Below, in pieces: positions 63,151-64,000 of a stretch of 64,000 bases of DNA. Source of the stretch: Mycobacterium sp. ACS4331. GTDB taxonomy: Bacteria; Actinomycetota; Actinomycetes; Mycobacteriales; Mycobacteriaceae. The translations under genes and the position numbers were made by a program. The stretch is from assembly GCF_001667265.1 (NCBI RefSeq), contig NZ_LZHW01000026.1:1-64000 (forward strand). The letters run 5' to 3'. Each line of letters starts with the position of its first letter. Position 1 is the stretch's first letter. The notes below the pieces were generated by a model, which was given only the letters and a program-made list of their open reading frames with translations, had not been told where the DNA came from and ran no database searches.

Positions 63151-64000
63151 TCAGACCGTGATGGTGTCGGACGACGTCGCCGATGTGGCGTACTGCGCCT
63201 TCACGCCGCTCAGATCGGTCTGCATGAGGCTGACGTTGTACGGGCCCCAGTAGGACAGGTTGAAGTACAGGTTGCTGTCGTCGGCCGAGCCGTCGGTGTT
63301 CTTGAGCTTGCCGGTGCCCGACCACGGATGGATCATCGGCCCGTACATGCCGGTGTTCGCCTGGCCGGTGCCCGCGTTCTTCTTGAGGGGGTTGTTGGCC
63401 ACCAGCACCGCGGCGTCCGACCACGTGCCCTGCGGCGAGTCGCTGACCCGCATCACGACGTTGTTGCCACCGTCGGTGTACAGCACCACGTACTTGCCGA
63501 GGTACTCGTTGTACTGCACCGACATCTCGCTGACGTTGCCGCCCTCGTAGCCGCCGACGATGATGCCGCCGAGGAAGTTGTTGATGGCCTTGGTGATCCA
63601 GCCGATGAACCCGCCCGGGCGCGACGAGCTGACCTTGCCGATCACCGGAACCGCCGCGGACGGGTCGTTGGCGACCCAGCTTCCCTGGCCGTCGACCTCA
63701 CCGGCCCAGTACTCGTAGGCCTTCAGGTTGGTGATCTCATCCTTGGGCACCCGCGCCAGGTACGCCGAGCCCTGCCGGCCCGACGGTGTGCCGTAGACGT
63801 AGACGTAGGGGTCGGTCTCGTCGGGCGAGGTCACGAACGCGTTCTGCTGAAAGTGGTTGTTGCCCGGCACGTATGGCTTGCTGGAGCGCAGCCACCCCGA
63901 CGAGCGCACGGTGTCGGGGTCGACGGTCCAGGTCTTGCCGTCGTCGTGGGACACCGCGACGGCCGACCAGTTGGTGGTCCAGCTGCCGGGGTTGTCCCAG
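63151..64000 (-). CDS. DUF4185-like secreted protein, 5' end missing
   Basis: Only the C-terminal 283 codons are present; the frame is open to the window edge. Beta-propeller-like repeats with DGKTWT, GSAYLARVPKDEITNLKAYEYW, MSVQYNEYLGKYVVLYTDGG and MYGPMIHPW match mycobacterial DUF4185 proteins, which have a five-bladed glycoside-hydrolase-like fold and are exported. The stop is followed after one base by the start of the small secreted protein. Function unknown; binding or hydrolysis of an envelope polysaccharide is the family suggestion. Confidence 0.8.
   Translation of the reverse strand, partial: WDNPGSWTTNWSAVAVSHDDGKTWTVDPDTVRSSGWLRSSKPYVPGNNHFQQNAFVTSPDETDPYVYVYGTPSGRQGSAYLARVPKDEITNLKAYEYWAGEVDGQGSWVANDPSAAVPVIGKVSSSRPGGFIGWITKAINNFLGGIIVGGYEGGNVSEMSVQYNEYLGKYVVLYTDGGNNVVMRVSDSPQGTWSDAAVLVANNPLKKNAGTGQANTGMYGPMIHPWSGTGKLKNTDGSADDSNLYFNLSYWGPYNVSLMQTDLSGVKAQYATSATSSDTITV

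Overview
The window is very GC-rich, densely packed DNA from a fast-growing mycobacterium (Mycolicibacterium-like). Lineage markers include a PASTA-tailed class A penicillin-binding protein of the PonA2 type, a three-domain OtsB1, a WS/DGAT acyltransferase, an Acg-type nitroreductase, tandem universal stress proteins, an MmpL transporter, a BacA (Rv1819c-type) ABC protein, an antigen-85 mycolyltransferase and a PrrB-like kinase. Many starts are GTG, and adjacent genes commonly overlap by 4 bp (ATGA/GTGA) or 1 bp (TGATG). I see no tRNA, rRNA, insertion sequence or CRISPR. The first gene is cut at its 3' end and the last at its 5' end.

Layout. 1-6.1 kb: penicillin-binding protein, then a three-gene molybdenum hydroxylase operon whose FAD subunit carries a PaoB/HcrB-type four-cysteine insert. 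6.1-8.5 kb: a compact type II restriction-modification unit (Vsr nicking enzyme, putative PD-(D/E)xK endonuclease, m5C methyltransferase) with endonuclease and methyltransferase converging and overlapping by 40 bp. 8.6-10.1 kb: alpha/beta-hydrolase and CGNR regulator, divergent across a short region with three ACTAACC/GGTTAGT copies. 10.1-11.8 kb: a 479-bp repeat-containing gap and an SsuD-like monooxygenase.

11.8-23.4 kb resembles the M. tuberculosis dormancy (DosR) region: ppsA-otsB1, WS/DGAT with a universal stress protein, and pfkB plus an Acg-like nitroreductase divergent from a second universal stress protein. DosR-box-like sequences lie in the two divergent promoter regions. 23.4-27.3 kb: a secreted protein, aldo/keto reductase, FAD desaturase-like protein and acetamidase/formamidase.

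27.3-37.8 kb is the most striking part: an apparent methylated-amine island. Tmm (trimethylamine monooxygenase) and Tdm (TMAO demethylase, DUF1989 plus GcvT) follow a small cupin. Upstream on the same strand lie a YtcJ-type amidohydrolase, a creatinase/DoeA-like M24 protein and a Pot-type ABC importer (two permeases and a lipoprotein, no ATPase gene). An AsnC/Lrp regulator is divergent from it across a perfect inverted-repeat operator. The likely chemistry is TMA to TMAO to dimethylamine plus formaldehyde, with the importer bringing in an amine.

37.9-44.5 kb: alpha/beta-hydrolase, MmpL without MmpS, and a TVP38/BacA pair. 44.5-49.8 kb: PPOX-type protein, a long inverted-repeat element, and a TetR-controlled unit of nitrilase, amidohydrolase and amino-acid/amine permease. 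49.8-64 kb: YceI protein, AspT-type transporter, glycogen phosphorylase, purine permease, large secreted protein, membrane adenylate cyclase, antigen-85 esterase, PrrB-like sensor kinase without an adjacent response regulator, a small secreted protein, and a DUF4185-like protein that runs off the window.
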